Source: Streptomyces canus (GTDB lineage: Bacteria > Actinomycetota > Actinomycetes > Streptomycetales > Streptomycetaceae). Taken from it: a stretch of 64,000 nt of DNA. The notes below the pieces were generated by a model. It did no database searches. It was not told where the DNA came from and saw only the letters and a list, made by a program, of their open reading frames with translations. Positions 49,192 through 57,846 of the stretch are shown piece after piece (the stretch's first letter is position 1; each line of letters opens with the position of its first letter). The stretch lies in NCBI RefSeq assembly GCF_030815415.1, contig NZ_JAUSWW010000001.1:4340001-4404000 (forward strand), given 5' to 3'. A program made the position numbers and the translations under genes.

Positions 49192-50427
49192 CTACTTGGC
49201 CTCGTTCGCCGCCTTCACCAGCGCGTCCTTGGTCACCGCGCCGACGTAGACCTTGCCGTCGTCGGTGATCAGGGCGTTGATCAGCCGGGTCTTGAACACC
49301 GTGCCCTCGCCGAACTTGCCGCTCGCCTTGTCGCCGAGCGAGTCGAGGAAGCCGCCGAAGGCGCCGCCGGCCTCGGAGCCGGACGGGATGCCCTGGCCGC
49401 CGGTGTCGAAGGTGGCGATGGAGGTCCAGCCCTCGCCGATGACGTCGAGCCCGTCCGGGCCGCCCCGGGCGAAGCCCTCGTCGCCGGAGAGGCCGCCGCC
49501 GGAGTGGCGGGAGTCGCCGGAGTGGCGCTCGGGTGCCCCGGCGGCGTCCTCCTCGGTGACCTTCGCGCCCTTGGGAGGCGTGAAGTCGAAGGTGGAGGCG
49601 GCCGGCTTGGCGTAGCTGATCTGGGTGAAGCCGGCGTCGACGACGGCCGCGCCGCCGCTCGCCGGGGTCAGCGTGAACTTCAGCGGCAGCCCGGTCTTCG
49701 CGTCCACGGCCACGGTGACCTGTCCGACGGTGGACCCGGAGTCCTTGGGCTTGATGACGAGCCGGTAGGCGTCGCGGCCCGCGACGTGCGCGGTGCCCTC
49801 GACGGTCACCGAGGTCGTGTCGTCGACCGCCTTGAGGGCGTCCTCGGTGAGGTCCTTGGGCGTGGCCGGGACCTCTTCCCGCTGGTCCTTGCCGTCGCTG
49901 TCGTCGGCGGTGCCGTGGAAGACCTCGTTGGTCCCGCTGTCGTAGCCCCACACGTCCTTGCCGTTGTGGATGAGGCTGTACTCGGCGGCGTTCTCAAGGA
50001 GCGAGAGCTTCTGCTTGTCCTCGCCGTCGGCCGCGACCCGCAGGGTGTGGGTGCCGGTGGCGAGTTCGGTGAGCTTGGACGTCGGATCGGCCGACGAACC
50101 GTCACCCGATCCCGAACCGCCGCCTCCGCCGGTCAGGCTGTTCTCCAGCCCGCCGAAGTCCGGCAGCCCCAGATCCGTGGTGATCTTCACGGTGCCGGAC
50201 AGCTGCTCCACGTCCGACGCGGCGATCTTCTCGATGAGTTGCTGTGCGCTGATCTTCGGCAGGTCGGGGTCGCCGGAATCGGCGAGCGCCGGGACCAGCC
50301 CGATGGTCGCCGCGGCCACTCCCACGACCGCGACCGGGACGACGTACCGCGCGGCCCTGCGCCTCCCCGCGCGCAGGTCGTCGGTCTCGTCCGGCGTCGT
50401 GCTGTCGTCGGATCCGTACGGTGCCAT
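49192..50427 (-). CDS. LolA-like (DUF2092-type) membrane-anchored protein
   Basis: The 411-residue protein has a cytoplasmic N-terminus, one membrane segment (YVVPVAVVGVAAATIGLVPA), and an outer domain that folds like LolA/LppX: LSGTVKITTDLGLPDF, ATGTHTLRVAADGEDKQKL, EYSLIHNGKDVWGYDSGTNE, and GLPLKFTLTPASGG. A Gly/Ser-rich linker and a C-terminal YVGAVTKDALVKAANEAK follow. LolA-like proteins shield lipids or lipoproteins. It precedes the ABC exporter, so a role with it in lipid or lipoprotein handling is an inference. Start ATG 50427. Confidence 0.85.
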   Translation of the reverse strand: MAPYGSDDSTTPDETDDLRAGRRRAARYVVPVAVVGVAAATIGLVPALADSGDPDLPKISAQQLIEKIAASDVEQLSGTVKITTDLGLPDFGGLENSLTGGGGGSGSGDGSSADPTSKLTELATGTHTLRVAADGEDKQKLSLLENAAEYSLIHNGKDVWGYDSGTNEVFHGTADDSDGKDQREEVPATPKDLTEDALKAVDDTTSVTVEGTAHVAGRDAYRLVIKPKDSGSTVGQVTVAVDAKTGLPLKFTLTPASGGAAVVDAGFTQISYAKPAASTFDFTPPKGAKVTEEDAAGAPERHSGDSRHSGGGLSGDEGFARGGPDGLDVIGEGWTSIATFDTGGQGIPSGSEAGGAFGGFLDSLGDKASGKFGEGTVFKTRLINALITDDGKVYVGAVTKDALVKAANEAK

Positions 50428-50614
50428 GTGTGCCCTACCTCCGTGATCGGCGGCGGCTTCCAACTGCTCCACTCGTCCACCCCGTAGCCGCCATTCTCAC
50501 CCGAATCGGTGAGGAGTGGTGTTTTCCCGTGGTTCCCATCTGACCAAATCCGACAGGCCGATACGTCAGCCCCCGGGCTCAACTCCACGTACACCTGCGG
50601 TATGACACATGGAG

Positions 50615-50659
50615 GCGGCGCCTCCCCCGACCCGTAGGGGTCGCGAGGGAAGACGCCGC
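50615..50659 (-). terminator. hairpin after CHRD gene
   Basis: GCGGCG...CGCCGC arms with an inner GACCC/GGGTC pair form a long stem 18 bp beyond the CHRD stop. No T-tract. It separates the CHRD gene from the LolA-like gene. Confidence 0.6.
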
Positions 50660-50676
50660 TCATGTACGTCGGTGGA

Positions 50677-51683
50677 TCAGCCGCGCAGGAACACGTAGTC
50701 CGCCTGGTACGGCACGCCGACGATCGCGCCGGGCGTGCAGGAGCCGGCCGGGGCGACGCCGCCGACGGTGTTCAGGCGCAGGATCTCGGTGGTGTCGGCG
50801 AGCAGGCCGTGGTGCTTGCCCGACTGCGTGGCCTTCAGGTCCAGCTCGGGGATGTTCCCGTCGCCGTTCGGCGTGCGGGAGATGACCGAGCCGGTGACCG
50901 CGCTGCCGTCCCGCGCGATCCATTGCGGGGTACCGGAGTTGGGCTTGACGAAGGAATGCGCGATGTGGCCGGCGAGCACGGCGCTGACGTCCCGCTGGGC
51001 GAAGGCGTACCCGCCGCCCTCGACCGGCTTGCACTCGTAGATCTGCCGGCCCTTGACGACGGACGCCTGGAAGTTGTGCAGCGCGTCCCGGAAGTCGAAG
51101 CCCGCGACGGTGACCTGGTGGAGCTGGCCGCGGACGGCTCCACCGGGGAACTCGGCGGTGTGCAGATTGGCGTAGAACGCGCCGGGGTCGGACTTCAGGG
51201 CGTCGAGCAGTGCGCCGTCCTTCACCTTCACGGTGCCGGTGACGCTGTGACCCCTGGCCTTGTCGAGCAGCTCGGTGAAGTCGACCTTGACGCCGCCGTT
51301 GGTGCCCTTGGCGCCCTGGTGGATGTGGAGCAGGGTGGGTTTGCCGGTGCCGCGCCAGGTCACGGCGACGGACACCTTGTCGCCCTTGACCTTGATGAAC
51401 TCCAGTGCGGCGCCGTCCTTGTCGTTCACGGCGGGGCCGCCCTGGACGGGCACCTCGTTGGCGCCCCGGAGGCTCGCGGCGAGGATCGTGCCGCCGCTGC
51501 CGCTGAGGGCGCCGCTCCGGCTGACGACGCTCTCGCCGCCCGAGTGGCCCGCGTGGTCGGCGCGGTCACCTCCGGCGGCGAAGGCGGGAATCACCGAGGC
51601 GGCGACACCACCGGCGGCGGCCACCGCGACGGCGGTGACGACGAGGCTCTTACGGCGCTTGAGAACGTCGCTTTCATGCCCAT
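50677..51683 (-). pseudogene. secreted CHRD-domain protein with apparent start-proximal frameshift
   Basis: The main frame gives LKRRKSLVVTAVAVAAAGGV, a signal peptide, and a CHRD domain: ILAASLRGANEVPVQGG, VTWRGTGKPTLLHIHQG, GAFYANLHTAEFPGGAVRGQ. No ATG, GTG or TTG opens that frame upstream of the signal peptide. ATG codons at 51683 and 51677 read MGMKATF and then fail; adding one C after TTC (near 51663) joins them to the signal peptide. Without the lost C, translation could start only inside the signal peptide (GTG at 51624). CHRD domains bind surfaces or ions; this copy may still be exported if the indel is an error. Confidence 0.75.
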
Positions 51684-51761
51684 GATTCTGTTGTCTCCCC
51701 GTATCGCAGCTGAGGCCCCCTGCGTCAGCTTCTGGGCATGATTACGGAGCTGATCTTAGAT

Positions 51762-51793
51762 TGGACTCAGTCCAGATTAGTGACGTACGTCAC
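51762..51793. promoter_or_regulatory. two palindromes upstream of CHRD gene
   Basis: TGGACTCAGTCCA (51762-51774) has a 6-1-6 symmetry like Fur/PerR-type boxes. GTGACGTACGTCAC (51780-51793) is a perfect 14-mer that also fits the GTG-N6-GNCAC form reported for Streptomyces Crp. Both lie ~80-110 bp upstream of the CHRD start. Confidence 0.45.
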
Positions 51794-51809
51794 ATGTGCC
51801 GGGGGTCGG

Positions 51810-52820
51810 TCAGCCCGCCCGGTGCACCACCGCGTCGCACATCTCCACGAGCGCGGCCTTCACATCGCCCTCCGGCAGCGGAGCGAGCGCCGCCCGGGCC
51901 TCCTCCGCGAACCGCACCGTGTCCCGCCGCGCCTGCTCCAGCGCGGGATGCGCCCGCAGTTTGGTCAGCGCCTCGGCGTGCCGCGCGTCGTCGGCCAGGT
52001 CGGAGTCCAGCAGCTCACACAGCGCGATGTCCTCCGCGAGGCCCAGCCGCGCCGCCCGCTCCCGCAGTCGCAGCACCGGCATGGTCGGGATGCCCTCGCG
52101 CAGATCCGTCCCCGGGGTCTTGCCGGACTCGCGGGAGTCCGAGGCGATGTCCAGGACGTCGTCCGCGAGCTGGAAGGCGACGCCCAGCCGCTCGCCGTAC
52201 TGCGTCAGCACGTCGACCACCGTCTCGTCGGCGCCCGACATCATCGCGCCGAACCGGCAGGACACCGCGACCAGCGAGCCGGTCTTGCCGCCGAGCACGT
52301 CCAGGTAGTGCTCGACAGGGTCCCGGCCGTCCACCGGCCCCGCGGTCTCCAGGATCTGGCCCGTGACCAACCGCTCGAACGCCTCGGCCTGCACCCGGAC
52401 CGCCTCCGGACCGAGGTCGGCCAGGATGTGGGAGGCGCGGGCGAAGAGGAAGTCGCCGGTGAGGACCGCGATCGAGTTGCCCCACCGGGTGTTCGCGCTG
52501 TCGACCCCGCGCCGCACGGACGCCTCGTCCATCACGTCGTCGTGGTACAGCGTCGCCAGATGGGTCAGCTCCACCACCACGGCCGACGGCACGACTCCGG
52601 GGGCGTAGGGGTCGCCGAACTGGGCGGTGAGCATCACGAGCAGCGGACGGAAGCGCTTTCCGCCCGCCCGTACGAGGTGCTGCGCGGCCTCCGTGATGAA
52701 GGGGACCTCGCTCTTGGTGGCTTCGAGCAAGCCCTCCTCGACGGCCGCCAATCCGGCCTGGACATCGGCTTCCAGAGCCTGGTCCCGCACGCTCAGCCCG
52801 AACGGCCCGACGACGGTCAC
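51810..52820 (-). CDS. polyprenyl diphosphate synthase
   Basis: The 336-residue trans-prenyltransferase has the first Asp-rich motif LYHDDVMDEASVRRG, GGKRFRPLL and the second motif FQLADDVLDIASDSRESGKT. It makes the all-trans isoprenoid chain of menaquinone, by analogy with hepta/octaprenyl synthases. The residues before the first motif determine chain length and cannot be read here with certainty. The quinone it supplies would be used by the nuo complex. Confidence 0.93.
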   Translation of the reverse strand: MTVVGPFGLSVRDQALEADVQAGLAAVEEGLLEATKSEVPFITEAAQHLVRAGGKRFRPLLVMLTAQFGDPYAPGVVPSAVVVELTHLATLYHDDVMDEASVRRGVDSANTRWGNSIAVLTGDFLFARASHILADLGPEAVRVQAEAFERLVTGQILETAGPVDGRDPVEHYLDVLGGKTGSLVAVSCRFGAMMSGADETVVDVLTQYGERLGVAFQLADDVLDIASDSRESGKTPGTDLREGIPTMPVLRLRERAARLGLAEDIALCELLDSDLADDARHAEALTKLRAHPALEQARRDTVRFAEEARAALAPLPEGDVKAALVEMCDAVVHRAG

Positions 52821-53310
52821 GAGGGGTCTCCTGTCTGCTGGTGTCTACTGGCGATTACACGGTTTGTCGATAGGTCGCTGCCCTCACTCAAGTCAGCGTA
52901 TCCGGTCACGTTTCGATCACCGCTGCCGCCCACCCGCGCAGCACGGGTGGTATCGGATCACGACCGGTATGTTTTTGATCACCTGAAAAGAACGGATATC
53001 TTCCGACTTCCACGGAAGCAGACGTGGACACCAGGGTGAGCAGGCCTTTCGGCCAGTCGAAGAAGGCGGTGTCGTCCTCGGGGCCGGCTGCCGCTCTGTC
53101 CTGCACTTCGCCGACTCCGTGGCCGACGAGGTCATGGGCATGTCGGCCGGAACGGCCGAGTCCGTGTCCGCGGCCTGCGGCACTCCCGCGCATCTCGCCC
53201 CGGCAGCCGGCGGCCGGCTCGCCGAGCGGATGACCTGGGTGGGCCTGGGCGTGGCTCCGCCCGCGCGGTGGACGAGCGGGCTTCCCGCGTCGCTGACCGA
53301 GCAGCGTCAC
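52821..53310. other. gap with no recognised gene
   Basis: Upstream of the synthase there is a moderately AT-rich stretch (about 52960-53015) suitable for its promoter. Open frames on both strands in 53015-53310 are not recognisable; a segment HFADSVADEVMGMSAGTAES may be part of a decayed gene. The following 460 bp contain the CocE relic. Confidence 0.4.
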
Positions 53311-53771
53311 AGGGGGCCGGCCCGGCTCTGCGATGTGGCGCCGGACGGTTCGTCGACGCCGGCCACCCGGGGTGTGCTGAATCTGTCGGCGCGGCACGGG
53401 CGAGACCCGGGCGGTGCCATGGGAGCCGGGGGCGTCCGAGGATGTGGCGTTCGAGCCACACGGCATCGGGCATACCTTCCCGCCCGGCCACCGCATCCGG
53501 CTCGGCGGGCAGTTTCCTCGAACTTCCGGTGCGATCCCGTGAGTCGGCGGGCGACATCACCTTCGACGAGCCCGAGCAGTCCGAGCCGCTCGGCGTCAAC
53601 GTCCCTGCCGCGCTGGACGAACCGCGCCCCGAGCGCCTGGCCGTACGCGATGTCGCCAAGGGTGAGTGGCGTCCGGAGGTCGACCCGCTGTCGGCGCGCA
53701 CCCGCTCGGGCTGCTCGATCCGGCCGCACCGGCCGGAGGTCGCGTGGGACATTCCGAGAACGGCCGGTTAA
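53311..53771 (+). pseudogene. relic of a CocE/NonD family hydrolase gene
   Basis: The C-terminal jelly-roll part of a CocE/NonD (X-Pro dipeptidyl-peptidase type) hydrolase is visible in three frames: RGPARLCDVAPDGSSTPATR and GVLNLSARHGRD in one, then PWEPGASEDVAFEPHGIGHT and FPPGHRIRLGG in the next, and finally EPLGVNVPAALDEPRPERLA and VRDVAKGEWRPEVD in the third. The catalytic α/β domain is absent. At least two frameshifts and internal deletions occur (EVDPLSARTR joins distant parts). It is a dead gene. Confidence 0.7.
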
Positions 53772-54004
53772 GGCTAATTGCCCGATTTGCGGCCGGACTT
53801 CATCTTCAGTGACTTGAGTCACTTCACCCTGTGGACGGCCTGTGAGATCACGTCCGTCGATCCGCTTTGCCGGAACGCCAGTTGGTGATTGGCGGTCGCA
53901 AAGGATCAAGTACCCCATACGCCTCAGACCGAGGCCAATCTGCCCGTTGTGTGAATCCGGTACTTGTTCCGGACATGTGCTCTCGCATACGTTCCCGGCC
54001 GGGC
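53772..54004. other. promoter region upstream of riboswitch
   Basis: About 230 bp between the relic and the riboswitch have no gene. The DNA has runs such as AATTGCCCGATTTGCG and AGGATCAAGTACCCCATACG. The transcript start for the riboswitch leader probably lies here. Confidence 0.4.
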
Positions 54005-54181
54005 GGAACGCCGAATCCTGCCGCCGCCCGGAGACCGCTCACCTACGAGAACTCACGGCAGGAGCGGGGGAACCAGGTAAGTCGCCGGACATAACGGACC
54101 GGCTTGGGGTGAAGTCGTGTCGCCGTACGGCGGCCCGGCCGGGCAGCTCCCGCCCGAACCCGACAGCTCACCTCGCAGGCG
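54005..54181 (+). ncRNA. c-di-AMP (ydaO/yuaA) riboswitch
   Basis: The leader matches the ydaO-yuaA class in its actinobacterial form: CCGAATCCTGCCG at the 5' side, then GAGACCGCTCACCTACGAG, GGCAGGAGCGGGGGAACCAG, TTGGGGTGAAGTCG, and the 3' block GAACCCGACAGCTCACCTCG with CAGGCG. The ribosome site AGGAGAGG (54183-54190) directly follows. This class turns off expression when c-di-AMP is high. In streptomycetes it is known before resuscitation-promoting-factor and other cell-wall lytic genes. Confidence 0.9.
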
Positions 54182-54197
54182 CAGGAGAGGAACCGTC

Positions 54198-54680
54198 ATG
54201 CCTGCTGCCGCTCAGCACCGTCGCACCAGAACGTCCCGCCTCGCCCGCAAGCTCGCCGTCGCCGGTACCGGCATCGCCGTCCTCGCGCTCCCGGTCATCG
54301 GCGCGACCAGCGCCTCCGCGGCCACCCCGACCGTGGCCACGGCGACCTCACTGGGCTACGCCAACACCCTCGACGGCTGGATCCGGGCGTCGCTCCAGGT
54401 CATGGCCCAGAACGGCATCCCCGGGTCGTACGACAGCATCTACCGCAACATCATCCGCGAGTCGTCCGGCAACCCCTACGCCATCAACAACTGGGACTCC
54501 AACGCGGCCGCCGGCACCCCCTCCAAGGGCCTGCTCCAGGTCATCGACCCCACCTTCCAGGCGTACCACGTGTCCGGCACCTCGTGGGACCCCTACGACC
54601 CGGTCGCCAACATCACCGCGGCCTGCAACTACGCGGCGCAGCGGTACGGGTCGATCGACAATGTGTGGGGCGCGTACTAG
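54198..54680 (+). CDS. secreted SLT-type transglycosylase-like protein
   Basis: The 160-residue protein has a signal peptide (LARKLAVAGTGIAVLALPVI...SASAATP) and a lysozyme-like SLT domain: WIRASLQVMAQNGIPGSYDS, IIRESSGNPYAINNWDSN with the catalytic Glu in RESSGNP, GLLQVIDPTFQAYHV and YDPVANITAACNYAAQRYGS. It cleaves peptidoglycan glycan strands. Expression is behind the c-di-AMP riboswitch. ATG at 54198 follows AGGAGAGG. It is monocistronic. Confidence 0.93.
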   Translation: MPAAAQHRRTRTSRLARKLAVAGTGIAVLALPVIGATSASAATPTVATATSLGYANTLDGWIRASLQVMAQNGIPGSYDSIYRNIIRESSGNPYAINNWDSNAAAGTPSKGLLQVIDPTFQAYHVSGTSWDPYDPVANITAACNYAAQRYGSIDNVWGAY

Positions 54681-54692
54681 GCCGACAGGGGC

Positions 54693-55505
54693 CTAGGCCT
54701 GTCGGAAGAGTCTTTCGAGGACGACGGCGATGCCGTCGTCCTCGTTCGACAACGTCACCTCGTCGGCCACGGCCTTGAGTTCGGGGTGGGCGTTGGCCAT
54801 CGCGACCCCGTGTGCCGCCCAGTCGAACATGGGGATGTCGTTGGGCATGTCGCCGAAGGCGATGGTGTGTTGGGGGCCGAGGCCCAGGTGATCGGCGGCC
54901 AGGGCGAGGCCCGTCGCCTTGGTGATGCCGCATGGCTGGAGTTCGACGGTGCCGGGGCCCGACATCGTCACCGTCGCGAGGGAACCGACGACTCCGCGGG
55001 CCGTCGCCGCCAACTCGTCGTCGGACAGGGCGGGGTGGCGGAGCAGGACCTTGCTGATGGGCGCGCACCACAGGTCGTCGCGGCGGTCGACCCGTACGGC
55101 GGGGAGGGTGGGGTGCGGCATCAGATACCCCGGCTCGATGAGCGTGAGACCGTCGACGCCGTCCTGGTCGACGGCCGCGTATACCTGACCGACCTCGGCC
55201 TCGATCTTGCCGAGCGCGGTCTCGGCCAACTCCCGGTCCAGGGTCACCGACCACAGCAGACGGTCCGCGCCGGCGTCGTACACCTGCGCGCCCTGCCCGC
55301 ACACCGCGAGCCCCGTGCTGCCCAGTTCGTCGAGGAGCGGCCGCACTCTCGGGGCCGGCCGGCCGGTCACCACCAGATGCCGGGCCCCGGCCTCCGCCAC
55401 CCGCGCGAGCGCGGCGAGCGAACGGTCGGAGAGCGTGTCGTCGCCCCGGAGCAGGGTTCCGTCCAGGTCAGTGGCGACGAGTGAATATGCGGTGGGTGCG
55501 GCCAT
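54693..55505 (-). CDS. HAD superfamily hydrolase, Cof-type
   Basis: The 270-residue phosphatase has the HAD motifs: I LVATDLDGTLL, II LVVTGR, III Lys in GITKATGLALAADHLGL, and IV IAFGDMPNDIPMFDWA. The cap and Cof-IIB layout fit sugar phosphate or pyridoxal/flavin phosphate phosphatases. The start at ATG 55505 gives the usual short leader. It is transcribed convergently to the transglycosylase gene. Confidence 0.93.
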   Translation of the reverse strand: MAAPTAYSLVATDLDGTLLRGDDTLSDRSLAALARVAEAGARHLVVTGRPAPRVRPLLDELGSTGLAVCGQGAQVYDAGADRLLWSVTLDRELAETALGKIEAEVGQVYAAVDQDGVDGLTLIEPGYLMPHPTLPAVRVDRRDDLWCAPISKVLLRHPALSDDELAATARGVVGSLATVTMSGPGTVELQPCGITKATGLALAADHLGLGPQHTIAFGDMPNDIPMFDWAAHGVAMANAHPELKAVADEVTLSNEDDGIAVVLERLFRQA

Positions 55506-55846
55506 GATCAGAGAATACGGATGGAAACCCCCAGCGACTCGACGCGAACCGGACGGCTGCACCCTTCACATCCGTTGACGTCGGCTCCGGTTCGACGCAC
55601 AAGTCGAGCCTCTCGTAAGCAGTCACGATCGAAGGCGAACCGGCCGAGCGCGCGGACGAGCCCGCTGCCGCTGTGAGCGTGCACAGCAGAGAAGCGTTTC
55701 AACCCCTTGTCAATGAAGGGGACGTCGGGTTACCTACATGTTGCTCGCGGATTACCGGCACTCCTGATTCTGTGCACGATCACAGATCCACGAGTCGTGC
55801 TGATCTTTTGGCTACGTCGACTTGAGCGCTTTGAGAGGAACAGAAC
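55506..55846. other. divergent intergenic region upstream of HAD and GH53 genes
   Basis: No gene is seen. About 25 bp before the GH53 start, TTGAGCGCTTTGA has an AGCGCT palindromic core (55825-55830) like LacI-family operators. A CACGATCACAGATCC stretch and TTGTCAATGAAGG are the other AT-richer parts. It probably contains both promoters. Confidence 0.4.
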
Positions 55847-56995
55847 ATGCGCAGACGCAGTGTTCTCACCGCTGCGGGAGCCGCCGCGCTGGCCGTTCCC
55901 GTGCTGGGGGCGGCGCCCGCGGCAGCCTCCGCGGGCGGTCGCCGTGGGCTGGACATCCGGGCCATGGACATCTCCTCGCTGCCCAAGAACGAGGACCACG
56001 GCGCCGTGTACCGCACGGCCGACGGCCGCCGCGAGGATCCGGTCCGCCTCCTCGCCCACGCGGGCATCACCCATGCCCGTCTGAAGGTCTGGGTGAACCC
56101 GGTCGACGGCTACAACGACAAGGCCCGCGTCCTGCCGCTCGCCCGCCGTCTGAGACGGGCCGGCATCGGCATCTGGGTCGACTTCCACTACTCCGACACA
56201 TGGGCCGACCCGGCGCACCAGACGAAGCCGGCCGCGTGGGCGGACCTGGACATCACGGGTCTGACGCGGGCCGTCTACGACCACACGGCCGATGTGCTCG
56301 GCGCCCTGAAGCGGCAGGGCACCCCGGCCGACCTCGTGCAGGTCGGCAACGAGATCAACGGCGGCATGCTCTGGCCCGAGGGCAAGAACTGGGGCAGCGA
56401 CAGCGGGGGTTGGGGCAACCTGGCCGCCCTCCTGAAGTCCGGCCTGAGCGCCGCCCGCGACACCTCGCCGCGTATCCGCACGATGCTGCACATCGCCTCG
56501 GGCGGCGACAACGGCACGTCCCGCTGGTGGTTCGACACCGCGGTGTCCTACGGCCTCGACTTCGACATCATCGCCCAGTCGTACTACCCCTTCTGGCACG
56601 GCACCCTGGAGACCGCCGCCGCCAACTTCGCGGATCTCACCGCCCGTTACGCTAAGCCGGTCGTGATCGCCGAGACCGCGTACCCGTTCACGCTGGGCAG
56701 CGAGGACGACATCAACGACATCCTCAACAGCCCCTCGCAGCTCACCCCCGGCTTCCCCGCCACCCCCGAGGGCCAGGCCGCCTGGCTGCGCGCGGTCGCC
56801 GACCTCGCCGCCGCCGTCCCCGGCGGACAGGGCCTCGGCTACTGCTACTGGGAAGGCACGTGGACCTACCGCGCGGGCAGTGGCTGGAACCCGCAGGACC
56901 CGGGATCGGGCAACGCCTGGGAGAACCTGGCGCTGTTCGACTTCGACGACAAGGCACTGCCGGGGCTGCGGACGCTGGGCCGCTACCGGTCGTAA
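55847..56995 (+). CDS. GH53 arabinogalactan endo-β-1,4-galactanase, secreted
   Basis: The 382-residue enzyme has a Tat/Sec-like signal (MRRRSVLTAAGAAALAVPVL...AAASAGG) with a twin arginine. The GH53 barrel shows RAMDISSLPKNED, GIWVDFHYSDTWADPAHQTK, the acid/base Glu169 in LVQVGNEINGGMLWP and the nucleophile Glu276 in PVVIAETAYPFTLG. It hydrolyses β-1,4-galactan of plant cell walls. A LacI-like half palindrome precedes it. No galactose transport genes adjoin. Confidence 0.93.
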   Translation: MRRRSVLTAAGAAALAVPVLGAAPAAASAGGRRGLDIRAMDISSLPKNEDHGAVYRTADGRREDPVRLLAHAGITHARLKVWVNPVDGYNDKARVLPLARRLRRAGIGIWVDFHYSDTWADPAHQTKPAAWADLDITGLTRAVYDHTADVLGALKRQGTPADLVQVGNEINGGMLWPEGKNWGSDSGGWGNLAALLKSGLSAARDTSPRIRTMLHIASGGDNGTSRWWFDTAVSYGLDFDIIAQSYYPFWHGTLETAAANFADLTARYAKPVVIAETAYPFTLGSEDDINDILNSPSQLTPGFPATPEGQAAWLRAVADLAAAVPGGQGLGYCYWEGTWTYRAGSGWNPQDPGSGNAWENLALFDFDDKALPGLRTLGRYRS

Positions 56996-57066
56996 CTCCC
57001 CTCGGCAGGGCGCTGACCGGGCTTTACCCGGCGGAGCCGTACCGGCGTGGGTGGGATGCTCGCGGG

Positions 57067-57678
57067 GTGACGGATCAACCGGAGACCTTTCTGAACCATC
57101 TGCGGACGGCCGCGGTCGGCGTGCTGGAGCGCATACCCGATGACCTGAAGGCCGAGATCTACACCCTGGCCTTCAACATCTGGCGCGTCGACTACGACGA
57201 CCGTCATCCCTACGTCGACCTCGGCTACAACACCGAGAGCCAGTACGAACGGGAGCGGCGACCGGAAGACCCCGGCGAGGCCCGCTGGAACTACGCCTGC
57301 TGGATCCTCGAGGGCTTCGAGAAACTCGGGAACGTCCCCGAGGACCCGGTCGGCGCCCGGGTGCACGAGGCGGAGGTCCGGCGGCTCGGCGCCTGGTTCG
57401 ACTCCGGGGACGAGGAGGACGAGGGAGAGGTCGACGAGGGCGAGACCGATGCCAAGTCGGACCTTCTCCGTCTGCACTTCCACGACGCCGTCATCGACCT
57501 CGCCCGCCATCTGCACGCCGACGGAGTGATCGAGAAAACCTTCGGCCGTCCGATCCCCGTGGTCGTGTTCGACATGGACTGCCCGGGCTGGGAGCTCCAT
57601 GCCACCGAGGCCGCCAACCCGCCCGACCTGGTCGAGGAGTTCATGGAGTGGCAGCAGGCTCAACTGCCCGACTCCTGA
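57067..57678 (+). CDS. conserved hypothetical protein
   Basis: The 203-residue acidic protein begins VTDQPETFLNHLRTAAVGVL and has FNIWRVDYDDRHPYVDLGYN and RWNYACWILEGFEKLGNVPE. A Glu/Asp-rich linker (DEEDEGEVDEGETDAKSD) is followed by DAVIDLARHLHADG and a FGRPIPVVVFDMDCPGWELH segment. The layout reminds me of DUF4303-type proteins, but I am not sure. GTG start at 57067. It is cytoplasmic; role unknown. Confidence 0.7.
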   Translation: MTDQPETFLNHLRTAAVGVLERIPDDLKAEIYTLAFNIWRVDYDDRHPYVDLGYNTESQYERERRPEDPGEARWNYACWILEGFEKLGNVPEDPVGARVHEAEVRRLGAWFDSGDEEDEGEVDEGETDAKSDLLRLHFHDAVIDLARHLHADGVIEKTFGRPIPVVVFDMDCPGWELHATEAANPPDLVEEFMEWQQAQLPDS

Positions 57679-57846
57679 CCGCGCGAAGCCGCCGTACGCC
57701 TCACCGGCCGCGGTGCCGCGAACTCCATACCGCCGCCCTGTCTGGACATTAAGGACTCTTCAGGCCCTGCCAAGACCAGCGACTCGGCCGTAACGTGTGG
57801 CGCGACCACATGGCACACGCAGCGATTGAGAGCGAGGCAGCACCCC

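Noticed and set aside
52906..53496. 196-residue minus-strand frame upstream of the polyprenyl synthase
   Set aside because: No recognisable motifs, and Arg/Pro-rich composition typical of shadow frames; relics on the plus strand fit better.
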